Notes under the pieces: model-generated | Databases searched by the model: none | What the model saw: the letters and a program-made list of their open reading frames with translations, nothing else | Told to the model about the DNA's origin: nothing | Shown here: positions 1-7,768 of the stretch, one piece after another | Position numbering within the stretch: position 1 is the stretch's first letter | How the letters are laid out: each line of letters opens with the position of its first letter | Origin: Gammaproteobacteria bacterium | Lineage (GTDB): Bacteria > Pseudomonadota > Gammaproteobacteria > Magnimaribacterales > D2472 | Reading direction: 5' to 3' | Assembly (NCBI GenBank): GCA_002710265.1 | Contig: PAJW01000010.1 | Coordinates: 12,775 to 24,399 of the forward strand | Length of the DNA: 11,625 nucleotides | Program-made: the position numbers and the translations under genes

Positions 1-981
1 TTACTGTATTTATTTACAACCGCTTTTGCTGTAATGATAGCTATATTTTTTGGTTGGGTTTTTAATATTTCTGGTTATGAAGGAGAGGTTGCATCATTTA
101 ATGCGCCTGGCGGTGAAGCAAGTTTATATGATACTGTATTAAGAATTTTTCCAAATAATATTTTTGGGGCTTTCGTTGAAAACAATATGTTGGGAATTGT
201 TTTTATAAGCATATTATTTGGCATCGCTTTAAATCTTACTGACAATCTTACTGACAATCTTTCTAAAAATTTTGAAAGATTAAACATAGTCTTCATGAAG
301 ATAGTTCTAATAATAATGAGCTTTGCACCTATTGGAGTTTTTTGCTTGATGGGCAGCTATGTGATGGATCATGGTTTAAATATCTTTGGAGATTTAATTC
401 AATATGTCCTAATATTGATTTTTGTTTTATTGTTTCATTTATTTTTTACGTATTCTTTAGTCTTAAAAATATTTGCTAATTTAAATCCAATTATTTTCTT
501 TAAAAAAATGAGAAATGTAGCTTTATTTGCATTTACAACATCATCAAGCGCAGCAACCATACCAGTTACTCTTAAAACAGTGACTGATGAGCTTGGAGTT
601 AAAAAAGATGTATCATCTTTTGTTATTCCTGTTGGCGCTACAATAAATATGGACGGTACTGCAATTATGCAGGGCCTAGCAACCATGTTTATTGCAAGTA
701 CCGTTGGTGTTGATCTATCAATGATTGAGTATATTCAGATTGTTCTTCTTGCAATGGTTGCTTCTATTGGAGCAGCAGCTGTTCCTTCTGCTGGAACTGT
801 TACATTGGCTCTTATTTTGAGTTCCTTAGGACTTCCATTAGATGCAATTGGCCTAATCCTAGCAGTTGATAGAATTCTCGATATGATAAGAACTTCAGTA
901 AATGTTTCTGGTGATGCTGCGGTTGCATGTGTTGTAGCAAATTCAGAGGAACTTCTCGACAAAAGCATATTTAATAAATAG
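1..981 (+). CDS. Dicarboxylate/acidic amino acid:cation symporter (DAACS family), 5' end missing
   Basis: This inner-membrane secondary carrier probably takes up aspartate, glutamate or C4-dicarboxylates with Na+ or H+. The frame is open to the left edge, so the ATG at 34 is only an internal Met and the true start lies outside. 326 codons are visible; by comparison with archaeal GltPh about 100 N-terminal residues are missing. The second half carries the family's transport core: a serine-rich hairpin (TTSSSAAT, bases 535-558), the NMDGT cation/substrate motif (bases 646-660), the second hairpin with PSAGT (bases 781-795), and a last helix with the pattern D-x3-D-x2-RT-x2-N-x3-D (bases 868-915). 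The Arg in that helix corresponds to the GltPh residue that binds the side-chain carboxylate, so an acidic substrate is likely. Exact substrate and ion are inference. A small in-frame tandem repeat lies at 232-255. hppA follows 65 bases downstream from its own promoter. Confidence 0.9.
   Translation, partial: LLYLFTTAFAVMIAIFFGWVFNISGYEGEVASFNAPGGEASLYDTVLRIFPNNIFGAFVENNMLGIVFISILFGIALNLTDNLTDNLSKNFERLNIVFMKIVLIIMSFAPIGVFCLMGSYVMDHGLNIFGDLIQYVLILIFVLLFHLFFTYSLVLKIFANLNPIIFFKKMRNVALFAFTTSSSAATIPVTLKTVTDELGVKKDVSSFVIPVGATINMDGTAIMQGLATMFIASTVGVDLSMIEYIQIVLLAMVASIGAAAVPSAGTVTLALILSSLGLPLDAIGLILAVDRILDMIRTSVNVSGDAAVACVVANSEELLDKSIFNK
232..261 (+). repeat. 12-bp in-frame tandem duplication inside the symporter gene
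   Basis: The unit AATCTTACTGAC occurs twice head to tail (232-243 and 244-255), followed by a partial third copy AATCTT (256-261). It encodes a repeated Leu-Thr-Asp-Asn in a stretch between hydrophobic segments. The repeat is in frame and does not break the gene. It is most simply a replication-slippage duplication in a tolerant loop. Confidence 0.8.
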
Positions 982-991
982 GTAAAAAATA

Positions 992-1027
992 CGCTTTTAT
1001 TTCAAATAATTTGCTAGAATGCTTTAT
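992..1027 (+). promoter_or_regulatory. Candidate sigma-70 promoter of hppA with extended -10
   Basis: An extended -10 element TGCTAGAAT (1012-1020) lies 26 bases before the hppA start codon. The -35 region at about 992-997 (CGCTTT) is poor, as is common when an extended -10 is present. Transcription would begin near 1026-1027 and leave a leader of about 20 bases with the ribosome binding site AAGGGG (1035-1040). The call rests on motif match and position only. Confidence 0.45.
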
Positions 1028-1046
1028 TTAAATTAAGGGGTTCTAT

Positions 1047-3029
1047 ATGGATAATTTAATCATTCCACCAGCTCTTGGCATATTAGGTATGGTAATGGCA
1101 TTTGTTGTTTACAAGCTTGTCATGAAATATCCCGATGGCGAAGATAAAGTAAAAAAAATAGGCGATCAGATTCATGCTGGAGCACTTGCTTTCATGAAAA
1201 CTGAGTATAAATATTTATCCATATTTATTGCGGTAATAGTTGTGTTAGCTTGGTATGCATTGGGTCCTTACACGGCAATATCTATAATTGTTGGAGCTAT
1301 ATGTTCATCCGTAGCTGGCTTTATCGGCATGTATGCAGCTACTAAAGCAAATGTTAGAACAGCAACTGCAGCACAAAAAGATGGTCCAGCTGCGGCTTTA
1401 TCAGTTTCTTTTTATGGTGGTTCAATAATGGGCTTGTGCGTTGCTTCTTTAGGCCTTATAGGTTTAGGGGGCTTATATTACTTTTACGTACCTGCTGGAA
1501 TTGACCCCCATAAGCTTGAAGGTTTTGCAATGGGTGCTTCTGTTGTAGCGCTTTTTTCGAGAGTAGGCGGAGGAATTTTTACAAAGAGTGCGGATGTCGG
1601 AGCTGATCTTGTTGGAAAGATAGAAGCTGGCATTCCTGAAGATGACCCAAGAAATCCAGGTGTTATAGCAGATAATGTCGGTGATAATGTTGGTGATGTT
1701 GCTGGTATGGGTTCAGATATATTTGAGTCGTATTGCGGCTCTATGATTGCGTCGATAGCTATAGCATATACTCTAAGCAATAAAGATATGATGATGCTCC
1801 CTCTAGCTTTAGCATCAACTGGTTTAATTGCTTCAATAATTGGAATATTTATAGTCAAGCTTCAGTCTGCAAAAGCACCTGCAAGTGCATTAAGGTCTGG
1901 AACTCTTTTAGCACCAGTAATATTTGTAGCCATGGCCTATTTCATAATCAATTCTTTTGATGGAGTAGGAATGAATGTATGGTGGTGCGTTATTGCCGGG
2001 GCTGTTGGTGGAGTATTAATCGGTCTTATTACAGAATATTACACAGGCGGAGGTCCAGTAAGAAAAATAGCTGAATCAGGAGAAACTGGTTCTGCAACAG
2101 TAATGATTTCAGGACTATCAGTTGGAATGCAGTCTGTTGTAATACCTATTATTATTTTGGCCGTGATAATTCTTGTATCTACTCAACTATCGGATATCTA
2201 TGGTGTTGGAATTGCGGCTGTTGGTATGCTTTCAACTGTTGGAATAACTATGGCAATAGATGCATATGGACCGGTTGCAGATAATGCAGGCGGTATAGCT
2301 GAAATGTCCGGCATGGGTGAAGAAGTAAGAGAAATAACAGATTCTCTTGATGAATTAGGAAATACTACAGCGGCAATAGGTAAAGGTTTTGCAATTGGAG
2401 CTGCGGCTTTAGCTGCTTTAGCTATAATTTCAGCTTTTTCAGCTGTGGTAGCGGTTGCAAATCCTGAATTTTCATTAGCACTTACAGAGCCAATTGTATT
2501 AGTTGGAATGTTTATAGGGGTTTGTATACCTTTCTTAGTTTCTTCAATCACAATGACAGCTGTTGGCGATGCTGCTTTCGAAATGATTAATGAAATAAGA
2601 AGACAATTTAGAGAAATATCTGGCTTAATGGAAGGGACTGCAGAACCTGATTCAGAAAAATGTGTTGAGATTGCTACCAAAGCAGCCTTGAAGAAAATGA
2701 TGTTGCCAGGAGTGATAGCAGTATCAATGCCAGCTATAGTCGGTTTTGGTCTTGGTGCACAAGCTCTAGGAGGCATGTTAGCGGGAGGACTTCTCGGTTG
2801 CGTATCACTTGCACTTATGATGGCTAATGCTGGAGGCGCCTGGGATAATGCAAAGAAATATGTTGAAAAAGGTAATTTAGGAGGAAAGGGTTCTGATACT
2901 CATGCAGCTGCCGTAGTAGGAGATACAGTAGGCGATCCTTTCAAAGACACTTCTGGACCTTCAATGAATATTCTTATTAATGTTATGGCTATTGTCAGCT
3001 TAGTTATCGCACCATTATTAAGCATATAA
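1047..3029 (+). CDS. hppA: Membrane-bound ion-translocating pyrophosphatase, K+-dependent and probably Na+-pumping
   Basis: This inner-membrane enzyme hydrolyses the pyrophosphate released by biosynthesis and uses the energy to pump ions out of the cytoplasm. The 660 residues match the family length and fold of about 16 helices. Visible catalytic motifs are DVGADLVGK (183-191), DNVGDNVGD (209-217), [10 protein letters not shown] (407-416), AWDNAKK near the C-terminus, and [15 protein letters not shown]. In the sequence [10 protein letters not shown], Ala442 and Gly445 take the positions that are Lys and Thr in K+-independent enzymes, so K+ dependence is predicted. Glu227 in SDIFES is at the place of the ion-gate Glu of the Thermotoga Na+ pump; plant H+ pumps have Gly there and Glu one turn later. 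Na+ transport is therefore the best guess, but dual Na+/H+ pumping cannot be excluded. Next to the C-terminal GDTVGD motif the sequence reads THAAAV where plant enzymes have HKAAV; that Lys is not one of the catalytic lysines. The start is ATG with AAGGGG six bases upstream. The gene appears monocistronic, with its own promoter and terminator. Confidence 0.96.
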   Translation: MDNLIIPPALGILGMVMAFVVYKLVMKYPDGEDKVKKIGDQIHAGALAFMKTEYKYLSIFIAVIVVLAWYALGPYTAISIIVGAICSSVAGFIGMYAATKANVRTATAAQKDGPAAALSVSFYGGSIMGLCVASLGLIGLGGLYYFYVPAGIDPHKLEGFAMGASVVALFSRVGGGIFTKSADVGADLVGKIEAGIPEDDPRNPGVIADNVGDNVGDVAGMGSDIFESYCGSMIASIAIAYTLSNKDMMMLPLALASTGLIASIIGIFIVKLQSAKAPASALRSGTLLAPVIFVAMAYFIINSFDGVGMNVWWCVIAGAVGGVLIGLITEYYTGGGPVRKIAESGETGSATVMISGLSVGMQSVVIPIIILAVIILVSTQLSDIYGVGIAAVGMLSTVGITMAIDAYGPVADNAGGIAEMSGMGEEVREITDSLDELGNTTAAIGKGFAIGAAALAALAIISAFSAVVAVANPEFSLALTEPIVLVGMFIGVCIPFLVSSITMTAVGDAAFEMINEIRRQFREISGLMEGTAEPDSEKCVEIATKAALKKMMLPGVIAVSMPAIVGFGLGAQALGGMLAGGLLGCVSLALMMANAGGAWDNAKKYVEKGNLGGKGSDTHAAAVVGDTVGDPFKDTSGPSMNILINVMAIVSLVIAPLLSI

Positions 3030-3046
3030 ACAAATTATTTATTTTT

Positions 3047-3078
3047 AAAATCCAGGGTTGCGTCCCTGGATTTTTTTT
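3047..3078 (+). terminator. Strong intrinsic terminator after hppA
   Basis: A perfect 11-bp hairpin is formed by AAAATCCAGGG (3047-3057) and CCCTGGATTTT (3064-3074) around a six-base loop TTGCGT. The downstream arm runs into eight T residues (3071-3078). It starts 17 bases after the hppA stop codon and separates hppA from the next gene. The A-rich left flank means it may also work, more weakly, on the minus strand. Confidence 0.9.
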
Positions 3079-3092
3079 GACTAAATAAAAAT

Positions 3093-3758
3093 ATGAAAAA
3101 AAATATTCTTATTATTGGCTATGGAGACCTAGGAAAACGCCTCACAGATATTCTTGATAGCAATCTATATAATTTTTTTCATGTTTCAAGAAACAATAAA
3201 TATGATTCAGATGATTTCATTAAATGGGACTGGTTATCAGAAAAAGAGTTTGAACATAATTTTGAAAAAATAGATGTCGTAATATTTTTTCCCAAACCCT
3301 CAAAGAATGATGAATCTGGATATGAGGATGGATTTAAAAATTCTGCTGAAAATCTTTATAAGATAATTGCTAGGAACTCTATTGATAAATTTATTTCTAT
3401 TTCATCAACCAGAGTTTATAACAAAGAATCAGAGTCGCTTTGTATGGAAATCGATTCAATTCATCCAACTGATTACAGAGGTAAGCTAATAAAGCAATAC
3501 GAAGAAAAACAAATAGCCCTCTACAAAAATAAATTAATTATTTTAAGATTTTCAGGTTTATATGATTCTCAGTCCAAAGAGATATCCAAAAATCACTTAC
3601 ATAGAGATAATGCTGCAAAGATAATTCAGTTTTTCATAGAAAATAATTTTTATTTCAAATCGCATCAAATCTTTAATTGTTCTGAAGATAACCCACTTGG
3701 ACAGATTTCAAATAAAAAAATAAAAGATTTAGGTTTTATTTTTAAAGAATATAACTAG
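3093..3758 (+). CDS. NAD(P)-binding Rossmann protein, YeeZ-like atypical SDR family
   Basis: The protein resembles nucleoside-diphosphate-sugar epimerase-like proteins such as E. coli YeeZ, whose reaction is not known. The N-terminus has the dinucleotide-binding pattern GYGDLG (9-14) after a hydrophobic beta strand. SISSTRVYN (102-110) matches the strand and Ser/Thr patch of extended SDR enzymes, and HRDNAA (170-175) plus FNCSEDNP (194-201) match the C-terminal part of this family. The catalytic YxxxK is not intact: the region around Tyr128 reads YRGK. This makes it an atypical SDR that binds a cofactor but may not perform standard epimerase chemistry. At 221 residues it is shorter than typical YeeZ proteins (about 270). 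No Shine-Dalgarno is visible; the start ATG is preceded by AATAAAAAT. It lies just behind the hppA terminator and 32 bases before yicC. The substrate is unknown. Confidence 0.8.
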   Translation: MKKNILIIGYGDLGKRLTDILDSNLYNFFHVSRNNKYDSDDFIKWDWLSEKEFEHNFEKIDVVIFFPKPSKNDESGYEDGFKNSAENLYKIIARNSIDKFISISSTRVYNKESESLCMEIDSIHPTDYRGKLIKQYEEKQIALYKNKLIILRFSGLYDSQSKEISKNHLHRDNAAKIIQFFIENNFYFKSHQIFNCSEDNPLGQISNKKIKDLGFIFKEYN

Positions 3759-3790
3759 AAGAAAATCCGTTTGCAAAATACAATAAAAAT

Positions 3791-4639
3791 ATGATTAAAA
3801 GTATGACAGGCTATGGACAGTCCAGATACGCTGATAATGATACAGAGATAGCCATTCAAATAAAAAGTGTAAATCATAGATTTCTTGAAGTTAGTTTCAA
3901 GTCCTCCGAAATCAAAAGCGATATTGAAGAATATTTTAAAAAAACTATTTCAAAAAAATTAAAAAGAGGAAAGGTTGATATACATTTAAAAATGAAGACT
4001 TCAAGCAATGCAAGTTTTAAAATAGATAGAAAGCTCTTAGCTGATTTAAAAAAATTACTTAATAGTGAATCATTAATTTCAGATGAATTAATGCTTAGAG
4101 ACATAAAAGATATACCAGGCATCCTTAAGATAAATAAGTCTTCTAATCAAAAAATACAACATGTAAAAAAAGTTTTTAATGATGCATTAGTTAATTTTTT
4201 AAAATCGAGAGTCGAAGAAGGGACCAAAATTAATAAAACATTAATAAATAAAATTAATGCGATTCAAGCAAAACAAACAAAAGTTGCAAAAATATGTAAA
4301 AACGACCTTGCTAAGAAAATTAAAAATTATAAAAAAAGAGTTAAAGATATATTAGAAGAATATGAGCCTAATAGATTAGATCAGGAAATTACTCATCTTG
4401 CTATGAAAGCAGATGTATCTGAAGAGATAGAAAGAATAGATTTTCATTTGCAATCAATCAGTAAAGAGCTTAAGAGTAAAATTTCTAGTGGGAAGAAAAT
4501 TGATTTTATTCTTCAAGAACTCTTCAGGGAGTCAAATACTTTAACTGTTAAAATTGATGAACCAAAAACAAAAAACATTGCATTAGAAATTAAGGTATTG
4601 GTCGAAGAAATGCGAGAACAAATTCAAAATATAGAATAA
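3791..4639 (+). CDS. yicC: YicC/YloC family endoribonuclease
   Basis: Members of this family from E. coli and Bacillus have been reported as endoribonucleases acting on RNA in the cytoplasm; in this organism the role is inferred from homology. The N-terminal domain shows SMTGYG (4-9), SVNHRFLE (26-33) and RGKVDIHL (59-66). The C-terminal domain shows KADVSEEIERIDFHL (206-220) and ends in the very typical EMREQIQNIE (273-282). The family motif near the end, usually QEMNRE-NTL, reads QELFRESNTL (242-251) here. The length of 282 is normal. The middle part is rich in Lys and probably helical. The ATG has no visible Shine-Dalgarno. The stop codon is one base before the gmk start, so the two are probably translated in a coupled way. 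In gammaproteobacteria yicC is often near rph-pyrE; here those genes are present but about 6 kb away and convergent. Confidence 0.93.
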   Translation: MIKSMTGYGQSRYADNDTEIAIQIKSVNHRFLEVSFKSSEIKSDIEEYFKKTISKKLKRGKVDIHLKMKTSSNASFKIDRKLLADLKKLLNSESLISDELMLRDIKDIPGILKINKSSNQKIQHVKKVFNDALVNFLKSRVEEGTKINKTLINKINAIQAKQTKVAKICKNDLAKKIKNYKKRVKDILEEYEPNRLDQEITHLAMKADVSEEIERIDFHLQSISKELKSKISSGKKIDFILQELFRESNTLTVKIDEPKTKNIALEIKVLVEEMREQIQNIE

Positions 4640-4640
4640 A

Positions 4641-5255
4641 GTGGACAAAGCTAAGCTAATAATATTTTCAGCTCCATCCGGAGCAGGTAAGTCTTCTCTG
4701 ATTAGGAAACTTATTCAATTAAGTAATCAATCTATTGAGCTATCTGTATCTGCTACTACAAGAGCTTCAAGAGGTGGAGAGGTTCACGGTAAAGATTATT
4801 TTTTTATGTCTGATGATGAGTTTAATCAGATGAATGAAAATGACGCTTTTTTAGAATCAGCAACTGTTCATGGTTTTCAATATGCAACTATCAAATCATA
4901 TGTTCAAGAAAAAATTAATTCTGGAATTAGCGTAATTTTAGATATAGATGTTCAAGGATTTACTCAAATTAAAAATTCTCTAATGGAGCACATTTCAATA
5001 TTTATCTTGCCACCATCGTTTGAAGAACTCGAAAAAAGATTGTTTACAAGAGGCCAAGACTCTAATGAAGTTATATCAAAAAGACTTGAGAATGCATTCA
5101 CTGAGCTAAAGTATGCAGATTTATTTGATTACGTTGTACTGAATGATGAATTTACCAAAACAATAGAAACCTTGAGCTCAATTTTATTTGATGAAAACTT
5201 TAAATATAATGATGACAATATAGAAAATATATTAAGCGAATTATTGGATAAATAA
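4641..5255 (+). CDS. gmk: Guanylate kinase
   Basis: The enzyme transfers phosphate from ATP to GMP (or dGMP) to give GDP in the cytoplasm, an essential step in purine nucleotide supply. The P-loop APSGAGKSS is at 11-19. GMP-binding residues are visible in TTRASRGGEVHGKDYFF (39-55, with Arg41, Arg44 and Tyr53), and DIDVQG (101-106) is the conserved Asp-containing strand. The lid region holds RLFTRGQDS (133-141). The length of 204 fits the bacterial family. The start codon is GTG, one base after the yicC stop; no Shine-Dalgarno is visible, so coupling to yicC translation is likely. The gene precedes rpoZ and spoT as in other gammaproteobacteria. Its GDP product is also a precursor in the (p)ppGpp cycle handled by SpoT. 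Confidence 0.97.
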   Translation: MDKAKLIIFSAPSGAGKSSLIRKLIQLSNQSIELSVSATTRASRGGEVHGKDYFFMSDDEFNQMNENDAFLESATVHGFQYATIKSYVQEKINSGISVILDIDVQGFTQIKNSLMEHISIFILPPSFEELEKRLFTRGQDSNEVISKRLENAFTELKYADLFDYVVLNDEFTKTIETLSSILFDENFKYNDDNIENILSELLDK

Positions 5256-5273
5256 CTTATTTGGAATTAGAAT
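5244..5273 (+). promoter_or_regulatory. Weak candidate promoter before rpoZ
   Basis: A -10-like TAGAAT (5268-5273) is found in the 39-base gap between gmk and rpoZ, with TTGGAT (5244-5249) 18 bases upstream as a poor -35. Transcription would start near 5280, just before the rpoZ ribosome binding site. The same -10 hexamer is seen before hppA. The gap is short, so simple readthrough from gmk may suffice. Confidence 0.25.
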
Positions 5274-5294
5274 ACTCAACCCAGGAGAAATAAC

Positions 5295-5564
5295 ATGGCA
5301 AGAATTACTGTTGAAGATTGTTTAGAAAAAATTCCAAGTAGATTTGATTTAATACTCATGGCATCTAAGAGAGCCAGGCAGCTTTCTACTACAAGTAGAG
5401 ACCCGCTTGTAGAATGGGATAATGACAAACCAACACTGGTTGCGTTGAGAGAAATAGAAGAGGGCCTTATTGATAAAGAAACACTTGATAGGACCCTTGA
5501 AGAAGACCTTTTATTAGACGAGTTTTCTGCTCCTAGCAATCAAGATACTGAAAATATAGGATAA
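5295..5564 (+). CDS. rpoZ: DNA-directed RNA polymerase omega subunit
   Basis: Omega helps fold and assemble the beta' subunit into RNA polymerase and, in E. coli, forms part of a ppGpp binding site with beta'. The N-terminus reads [19 protein letters not shown], followed by ASKRARQL and the hallmark [10 protein letters not shown] (about 50-59), all strongly conserved in gammaproteobacteria. The length of 89 is close to the 91 of E. coli; the acidic tail is variable in the family. A good Shine-Dalgarno AGGAG (5283-5287) lies seven bases before the ATG, one of the few strong ones in this gene run. The gene sits between gmk and spoT, the usual order. Confidence 0.96.
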   Translation: MARITVEDCLEKIPSRFDLILMASKRARQLSTTSRDPLVEWDNDKPTLVALREIEEGLIDKETLDRTLEEDLLLDEFSAPSNQDTENIG

Positions 5565-5574
5565 ATGATTAATG

Positions 5575-5584
5575 GGTGGTTATC
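5575..5584 (+). promoter_or_regulatory. Ribosome binding site that favours a TTG start for spoT
   Basis: The bases GGTGGTTATC at 5575-5584 match the complement of the 16S rRNA 3' end (GGAGGTGATC) at eight of ten positions. The core GGTGG (5575-5579) lies five bases before a TTG codon at 5585. It overlaps the alternative GTG start at 5576, which itself has no usable upstream site. This argues that SpoT begins at the TTG, three codons later than the longest frame. Confidence 0.5.
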
Positions 5585-7768
5585 TTGAGTGACCAAGTAC
5601 TACCTAGCACTTTAATAAATAATTTCTCTGAAGATTACTATTTGAAGCTTCCATCTTCATTTTACAAGAATGCAAAGTCTTATCTCGAATACGATGAAAT
5701 AAAAAAAATTCAGAGAGCTTATACCTTCGCTTATTATTCACATGATGGTCAATCAAGGCAAGACGGCTCTAAATACATTTCACACCCAATAGAGGTTGCT
5801 CAAATATTGCTCAATCTTCGAATGGACCCTGACACAATCTGTGCAGCTTTATTACATGATGTACTTGAAGATTGCGATGTTAATAAAAGAAATCTTGCTA
5901 ATTTGTTTGGGAGTGATGTTGCAGAGATAGTTGATGGTGTTAGTAAATTAGGAAAACTTGATATAACGCCTGGAATGGATCGCGATGCAAACAATTTACA
6001 AAAGATGATGCTTGCCATGTCAAAAGATGTTCGTGTCGTGTTAGTAAAAATATGTGATCGTCTTCATAACATGAGAACAATTGAGCATTTACCAAGATCC
6101 AAACAAATAAAAAAATCAAAAGAAACTATTGGATTATATGGTCCATTATCTTTAAGAATTGGTATGCAGGATATAAGAGCTGAGCTTGAAGACCTTGCTT
6201 TTCGTTGTATCCACCCATTAAGAGCCACGATGCTTGATAGTGCTATAAAGAAATCAAGCGGAGGTAGAAAAAAAATAGTTACTAAAATTAGAAAAGAACT
6301 AAAAAAACATCTTAAGTCTAATGGTATTTTGAAGGCTTCAGTAAAAGGAAGAGAAAAAAATATATACAGTATTTATAGAAAAATTAAATCAAAGCATAAG
6401 CCATTCTCTGAAATTTTAGATGTATATGGATTTAGGATTTTGGTTGATTCAATTGATGATTGTTATAGATCACTGGGGATAATTCATAATTATTTTGCTC
6501 CAATTGAAAATAGATTTAAAGACTATATTGCCATTCCAAAAAGTAATGGTTATCAAGCACTTCATACAAGCCTATTAGCATTAAATGCTTTTCCAATTGA
6601 GGTTCAAATACAAACTCGAAATATGTCTGAGATAGCAAGTTTTGGAATAGCTGCACATTGGCAATATAAAACTAATGATCAAGATACAAATTCTGAACTA
6701 AGAGCAACAAGATGGCTGTCTGGCCTGCTTGAATTACAAAAGAAATCTACAAGTCCTACTGAGTTTGCACAATCAGTAAAAACAGACTTAGACTCTAATG
6801 AAGTTTTTTTATTTTCTCCAAAAGGAGATGTTTATGCGCTCAGAAAAGGATCAACTCCGATTGATTTTGCTTATGAGGTTCATACCGACCTTGGTGATTC
6901 AATAGTTGGATGTAAAGTTAACAGAAATGAAGTGCCATTAAATATTGAACTTGAGACAGGGCAGACAGTTGAGATTATTACTTCTAAATCTCAATCTGAG
7001 CTAGATCCCTCATGGTTAAATTATGTTGTTACAAGTAAAGCAAGAAGCGCCATAAGGTCCAGATTAAGAAAACAAAAAATCTCTGATGCAAGAAAAGCTG
7101 GAAAAATAATGTTAGAAACAGAGCTAAAAAGAGGTGGTAAGACATTAGATGAATATAGAGGGGGAACATTAAAGAAGATTCTAGATTCTATAGGCGTTAC
7201 ATCACTAAATAAACTTTTAACAGATTTAGGCCTAGGTAAACGAACAGGAAGCATAATCGCTGAAAGATTTTATTCAGGACTTCAAATAAGAGAGGGCATC
7301 GAGGAGCCAAAACCCGTCCTTATAATTGATAACAAAATTGAAAGCGTTACAGTAAGATTTGCCAAATGTTGCTTACCAGTTCATGGAGATAAAGTTGTAG
7401 CACATTCAGATACTGAAAGAGGTATGGTAATACACCATCAAAAATGCAAACAAGTTGTTCCATTCCTAGCAAAAGATGCTAGATATATGGCTGCAATTTG
7501 GGGTGAAAATAAAGATGAGCATCTCTATAGAGTCCGCATTGATGCTAATACAAAAGATAAAGTTGGAGTGCTTTCTGACATAGGATCTGTTTTTGCAAGA
7601 TCAGGTATCAACATTGTCTCTGTAAATACAAAAATCATAGATAAAAAGTTTGCAGGATTTGAAATTGAAATTGAAGTAAAAGACAAGCAAGAGCTTAGGA
7701 AGATTATGCAAAAAGTCAGATCACTTAAATTCACTACAAGTTGCACAAGAAATATAAATGAGAAATAG
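5576..7768 (+). CDS. spoT: Bifunctional-type (p)ppGpp hydrolase/synthetase, RelA/SpoT family
   Basis: This cytoplasmic enzyme controls the level of the alarmone (p)ppGpp: it hydrolyses it and, in most SpoT/Rel proteins, can make it. Domain order with positions counted from the GTG: HD hydrolase with HP at 70-71, HDVLED (94-99) and CDRLHNMRT (160-168); synthetase-like domain at about 255-365 with YSIYRK, LDVYGFR (281-287), KDYIAIPKSNGYQALHT (315-331) and EVQIQT (342-347); TGS domain at about 408-470; CCLP...HHQKC (598-624) zinc-finger-like domain; ACT domain from about 650. The length of 730 is normal. Key hydrolase residues are intact. In the synthetase, the usual EVQIRT has Gln for Arg at 346, and the segment KPFSEILD replaces the Arg-Phe-Asp type of bifunctional enzymes, so synthetase strength is uncertain. 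The start is either GTG at 5576 or, better supported, TTG at 5585. The last 11 bases overlap ridA. The order gmk-rpoZ-spoT identifies it as SpoT rather than RelA. Confidence 0.95.
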   Translation: MVILSDQVLPSTLINNFSEDYYLKLPSSFYKNAKSYLEYDEIKKIQRAYTFAYYSHDGQSRQDGSKYISHPIEVAQILLNLRMDPDTICAALLHDVLEDCDVNKRNLANLFGSDVAEIVDGVSKLGKLDITPGMDRDANNLQKMMLAMSKDVRVVLVKICDRLHNMRTIEHLPRSKQIKKSKETIGLYGPLSLRIGMQDIRAELEDLAFRCIHPLRATMLDSAIKKSSGGRKKIVTKIRKELKKHLKSNGILKASVKGREKNIYSIYRKIKSKHKPFSEILDVYGFRILVDSIDDCYRSLGIIHNYFAPIENRFKDYIAIPKSNGYQALHTSLLALNAFPIEVQIQTRNMSEIASFGIAAHWQYKTNDQDTNSELRATRWLSGLLELQKKSTSPTEFAQSVKTDLDSNEVFLFSPKGDVYALRKGSTPIDFAYEVHTDLGDSIVGCKVNRNEVPLNIELETGQTVEIITSKSQSELDPSWLNYVVTSKARSAIRSRLRKQKISDARKAGKIMLETELKRGGKTLDEYRGGTLKKILDSIGVTSLNKLLTDLGLGKRTGSIIAERFYSGLQIREGIEEPKPVLIIDNKIESVTVRFAKCCLPVHGDKVVAHSDTERGMVIHHQKCKQVVPFLAKDARYMAAIWGENKDEHLYRVRIDANTKDKVGVLSDIGSVFARSGINIVSVNTKIIDKKFAGFEIEIEVKDKQELRKIMQKVRSLKFTTSCTRNINEK

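Noticed and set aside
1484..2776. Long open frames on the minus strand across hppA (about 124 and 192 codons)
   Set aside because: They lie entirely inside a clear hppA gene, show no known motif and have compositions expected from the antisense of Gly/Ala-rich codons.
3077..3108. A -35-like TTGACT right after the hppA terminator as promoter of the YeeZ-like gene
   Set aside because: At 17-base spacing the -10 would fall inside the coding region (about 3100-3105, AAAATA), which is poor and would start transcription after the ATG.
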